A stretch of 17,248 bases of DNA from Weeksellaceae bacterium. GTDB taxonomy: Bacteria > Bacteroidota > Bacteroidia > Flavobacteriales > Weeksellaceae. Location: assembly GCA_028698395.1 (NCBI GenBank), contig JAQVDG010000010.1:1-17248 (forward strand). The letters run 5' to 3'. The notes below the pieces were generated by a model. That model was not told where the DNA came from, did no database searches, and was given only the letters and a program-made list of their open reading frames with translations. Positions within the stretch are counted from its first letter, which is position 1, and each line of letters begins with the position of its first letter. The translations under genes and the position numbers were made by a program. Below, one piece after another: positions 15,402-17,248 of the stretch.

Positions 15402-15432
15402 TTGAACAAGGTTAATTTTTTATTTATATTTG
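15402..15432 (+). promoter_or_regulatory. Promoter of the XRE regulator gene
   Basis: TTG (15402-15404), a 20-base spacer and TATATTTG (15425-15432) match the Bacteroidota consensus. The ATG begins at 15437, so the mRNA should be leaderless or nearly so. The -7 box lies within TTTATATTTGTAAA, a copy of the tandem motif further upstream. Confidence 0.6.
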
Positions 15433-15436
15433 TAAA

Positions 15437-15814
15437 ATGGAACTCACAAATCGCATATTGGAAATTCTCGAAAAATCGGGGCTCACACCCTCCGAATTTG
15501 CCGATAAAATTGAAGTACAACGTTCAGCTATTTCACATATCACTTCAGGACGAAATAAACCAAGTTTAGATTTTTTATTAAAAATTAAATCTGCTTTTCC
15601 GGAAATTGATACCGATTGGTTGCTCTTCGGAATAGAAAAAAAAGAGGAAAATGAAATTTCAAATTCCTCCTCCCCCAGCCTATTCGATTTCTCGAATTTT
15701 AAAAAAATCACTCAATCCGGAGATAAAAATTCAATTCCATTAACAGACGTAATTAAAAAAGTAATCCTGTTTTACGAGGATGGAAGTTTTGAAGAATACC
15801 ATAACCGAAATTAA
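15437..15814 (+). CDS. XRE-family helix-turn-helix regulator
   Basis: A 125-residue protein. Residues 5-65 form a Cro/CI-type helix-turn-helix: LEKSGLTPSEFADKIEVQRSAISHITSGRNKPS contains the turn and the recognition helix (RSAISHITSGRNKPS), and EIDTDWLLFG is the usual end of this domain in Bacteroidota. A Ser-rich linker (about 75-90) leads to a short tail, VIKKVILFYEDGSFEEYHN, which recurs at the end of such flavobacterial regulators and may mediate dimerisation. It presumably represses its own promoter through the repeated TTTAYWTTTGTA motif; this is inference. No phage or toxin-antitoxin partner is adjacent. acpH follows on the same strand after 67 bp. Confidence 0.9.
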   Translation: MELTNRILEILEKSGLTPSEFADKIEVQRSAISHITSGRNKPSLDFLLKIKSAFPEIDTDWLLFGIEKKEENEISNSSSPSLFDFSNFKKITQSGDKNSIPLTDVIKKVILFYEDGSFEEYHNRN

Positions 15815-15815
15815 A

Positions 15816-15850
15816 TTATCTCTTAAAGTTCATTTTATTTTAAAAGATAA
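15816..15850 (+). repeat. AT-rich inverted repeat between XRE and acpH genes
   Basis: TTATCTCTTAAAG (15816-15828) and TTTTAAAAGATAA (15838-15850) can form a 13-bp stem with one mismatch and one G-U pair around a 9-base loop. There is no T-run after it, so it is more a folded leader or operator than a terminator. Confidence 0.35.
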
Positions 15851-15881
15851 ATTAGAAATAAACCTTAAATTGCCGAAACTT

Positions 15882-16478
15882 ATGAACTTTTTGGCTCACC
15901 AATATTTATCCTTTCAAAATTCTGATATTCAATTGGGAAATCTTTACGGTGAAATCGTTAGAGCAAAAGATTATATAAATTATCCCAATGGAATTCAAAC
16001 CGGAATCCTTTTACACAGAAGTATTGACCATTTTACAGATGAACATGCCGCAGTAAAAAACTGTACAAAATTCTTTCATGAAAATCATGGAAAATACGCT
16101 CCGGTCATTGTAGATGTCGTTTTTGATTATTTTTTAATAAAAAACTGGACACTTTATTCCTCAATTGAATTTGAAAAATTTGTAGAAGACTGTTATCGTT
16201 TATTTCAATTGAATTTGAACAACTTCCCTCCTTCTTTACGCTATATTGTCAAACATCTTTTAAAATACGATTGGTTTCATAATTATCAGTCTTTGAAAGG
16301 AATTCAACAAACTTTAAAAGGAATCAGCCAACGAAGTAAATTTGAAAATAACATAGAAGATGCCATCATTGAAATTCAAGAGTTTCACGACCCATTAGAG
16401 TCAAATTTTCGACAATTTTTTCCTGAAATCATTATTCATTCTCAAAAATTTATAAAAGATGCTTCTTTGAATTTCTAA
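15882..16478 (+). CDS. acpH: Acyl-carrier-protein phosphodiesterase (AcpH/DUF479)
   Basis: From ATG 15882 the protein has 198 residues, close to the 193 of E. coli AcpH, and begins MNFLAHQYLSF, the standard start of the family. The frame is open a further 34 codons upstream into the XRE gene, but that extension overlaps it and is not family-like. Conserved blocks are GNLYGEIVRAKDY (19-31), GILLHRSIDHFTDEHAAVK (41-59) with the metal-binding His/Asp residues, and VDVVFDYFLIKNW (77-89). AcpH is a metal-dependent HD-like hydrolase that removes the 4'-phosphopantetheine arm from holo-ACP and so tunes ACP in lipid synthesis. It may be co-transcribed with the XRE gene. A carboxylase subunit gene follows 42 bp downstream on the same strand. 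Confidence 0.92.
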   Translation: MNFLAHQYLSFQNSDIQLGNLYGEIVRAKDYINYPNGIQTGILLHRSIDHFTDEHAAVKNCTKFFHENHGKYAPVIVDVVFDYFLIKNWTLYSSIEFEKFVEDCYRLFQLNLNNFPPSLRYIVKHLLKYDWFHNYQSLKGIQQTLKGISQRSKFENNIEDAIIEIQEFHDPLESNFRQFFPEIIIHSQKFIKDASLNF

Positions 16479-16520
16479 GATTTAAACAATTATTATAATT
16501 TAGCGCAAAACAAACTCAAA

Positions 16521-17248
16521 ATGGATATACAATTCAATCAACGTGAAGATAAAAATAAACTCTTAGTATCAGATTTACGCCGAAAATTAAAAGAAATATC
16601 ATTGGGGGGCGGAAAAAAACGAATTGAGAAACACAAAGAAAAAGGAAAATTAACCGCTCGTGAGCGTATTGACTATTTATTAGACAAAGGGAAAACAAAT
16701 ATAGAAATCGGAGCTTTTGCCGGTTATGAAATGTATGAAGAAGACGGTGGTTGCCCAAGCGGTGGTGTCGTTGTTGTAATGGGATATATTTCAGGAAAAC
16801 AATGTATTGTAGTTGCCAATGACGCAACGGTCAAAGCTGGTGCTTGGTTTCCGATTTCAGGAAAAAAGAACCTGAGAGCACAGGAGATTGCAATGGAAAA
16901 TCATTTACCAATTATCTATTTAGTTGATAGTGCCGGTGTTTATTTGCCAATGCAGGATGAAATTTTTCCTGATAAAGAACATTTCGGTCGCATTTTTCGC
17001 AACAATGCTATTATGAGTTCTATGGGTATTACACAAATTGCTGCAGTAATGGGAAGTTGCGTGGCGGGTGGTGCTTATCTGCCAATCATGAGTGATGAAG
17101 CTATGATCGTGGCTAAAACCGGTTCTATTTTTCTGGCAGGAAGTTATTTAGTAAAAGCAGCAATTGGTGAAGATATTGACAATGAAACTTTAGGCGGCGC
17201 AACTACACATTGTGAAATTTCAGGTGTAACCGATTACAAAGCCAAAAA
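16521..17248 (+). CDS. Acyl-CoA carboxylase carboxyltransferase (beta) subunit, 3' end cut by window
   Basis: The first 242 codons of a protein that in this family has over 500 residues. KGKLTARERIDYLLDKG (41-57), EIGAFAGYEMYEEDGGCPSGG (62-82), VVANDATVKAGAWFP (97-111), KNLRAQEIA (116-124), YLVDSAGVYLPMQDEIFPD (133-151) and GSCVAGGAYLPIMSDEA (178-194) identify the biotin-dependent acyl-CoA carboxylase carboxyltransferase fold. It moves the carboxyl group from carboxybiotin to an acyl-CoA. The N-terminal pattern is closest to methylcrotonyl-CoA carboxylase beta in leucine breakdown, though propionyl- or other acyl-CoA specificity cannot be excluded from half a protein. The start lies in an A-rich leader (CAAACTCAAA then ATG). 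A weak -7 match, TAATTTAG (16496-16503), stands before it. The biotin carboxylase partner is not in the window. Confidence 0.9.
   Translation, partial: MDIQFNQREDKNKLLVSDLRRKLKEISLGGGKKRIEKHKEKGKLTARERIDYLLDKGKTNIEIGAFAGYEMYEEDGGCPSGGVVVVMGYISGKQCIVVANDATVKAGAWFPISGKKNLRAQEIAMENHLPIIYLVDSAGVYLPMQDEIFPDKEHFGRIFRNNAIMSSMGITQIAAVMGSCVAGGAYLPIMSDEAMIVAKTGSIFLAGSYLVKAAIGEDIDNETLGGATTHCEISGVTDYKAK

Larger units (their letters stand above)
15094..15436. other. 343-bp non-coding stretch between divergent M14 and XRE genes
   Basis: No convincing gene lies here. It is very AT-rich. It holds a promoter-like TATCTTCG on the minus strand for the M14 gene (15104-15097) and two tandem copies of TTTACWTTTGTA (15214-15225 and 15227-15238). 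It also holds two copies of a 20-bp direct repeat exactly 80 bp apart (15265-15284 and 15345-15364), and the promoter of the XRE gene at its right end. A 36-codon open frame (15258-15368) is noted but not called. Confidence 0.7.

Noticed and set aside
15437..15814. XRE gene as part of a prophage or toxin-antitoxin module
   Set aside because: No toxin, integrase or phage gene adjoins it; the neighbours are housekeeping genes.
15780..15881. 34-codon N-terminal extension of acpH
   Set aside because: It overlaps the XRE gene end, and the family start MNFLAH lies at 15882.
16534..16827. Minus-strand open frame at the right end
   Set aside because: It is antisense to the acyl-CoA carboxylase gene, which shows clear family motifs.

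Overview
The window reads as chromosomal DNA of a member of the class Flavobacteriia (Bacteroidota). It is AT-rich throughout. Promoters match the Bacteroidota sigma pattern (TTG about 17-23 bases upstream of TAnnTTTG) rather than -35/-10 boxes, starts lack Shine-Dalgarno sequences and sit in A-rich stretches, and lipoproteins carry an acidic run after the lipobox cysteine. No rRNA, tRNA, insertion sequence, CRISPR array or phage gene was found. Genus cannot be named from this alone.

Left part (1-5238, all minus strand): the 5' two thirds or so of a beta-oxidation bifunctional enzyme (3-hydroxyacyl-CoA dehydrogenase followed by enoyl-CoA hydratase), preceded by a MarR regulator whose promoter carries a near-perfect 26-bp palindrome, then nhaA (Na+/H+ antiporter), frr (ribosome recycling factor) and pyrH (UMP kinase). 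frr ends in a clear hairpin terminator.

Middle part (5239-8850): a SugE/Gdx-type small multidrug resistance transporter, an unidentified lipoprotein, a strong bidirectional terminator, fumC (fumarase), a tiny membrane protein with a textbook Bacteroidota promoter, and a GNAT acetyltransferase.

Copper part (8835-12169, plus strand): three genes that look like one operon. They are a small membrane-anchored protein with a C-x9-C-x3-C motif, a Met/His-rich lipoprotein with two YtkA/FixH-like repeats, and a NosA/OprC-type TonB-dependent receptor that keeps both halves of the OprC copper site (CxxxM and HxM). The reading is capture and import of copper across the outer membrane, with the lipoprotein and the Cys protein handing on or sensing the metal. 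This is the most interesting part of the window.

Right part (12195-17248): a minus-strand cluster of an M14 carboxypeptidase-like protein, a small YjdJ-type GNAT and a DUF3887 plus beta-lactamase-fold serine hydrolase. A 343-bp non-coding stretch follows, with repeated promoter/operator-like motifs, then a plus-strand XRE regulator, acyl-carrier-protein phosphodiesterase (acpH) and the first 242 codons of an acyl-CoA carboxylase carboxyltransferase subunit that runs off the window.
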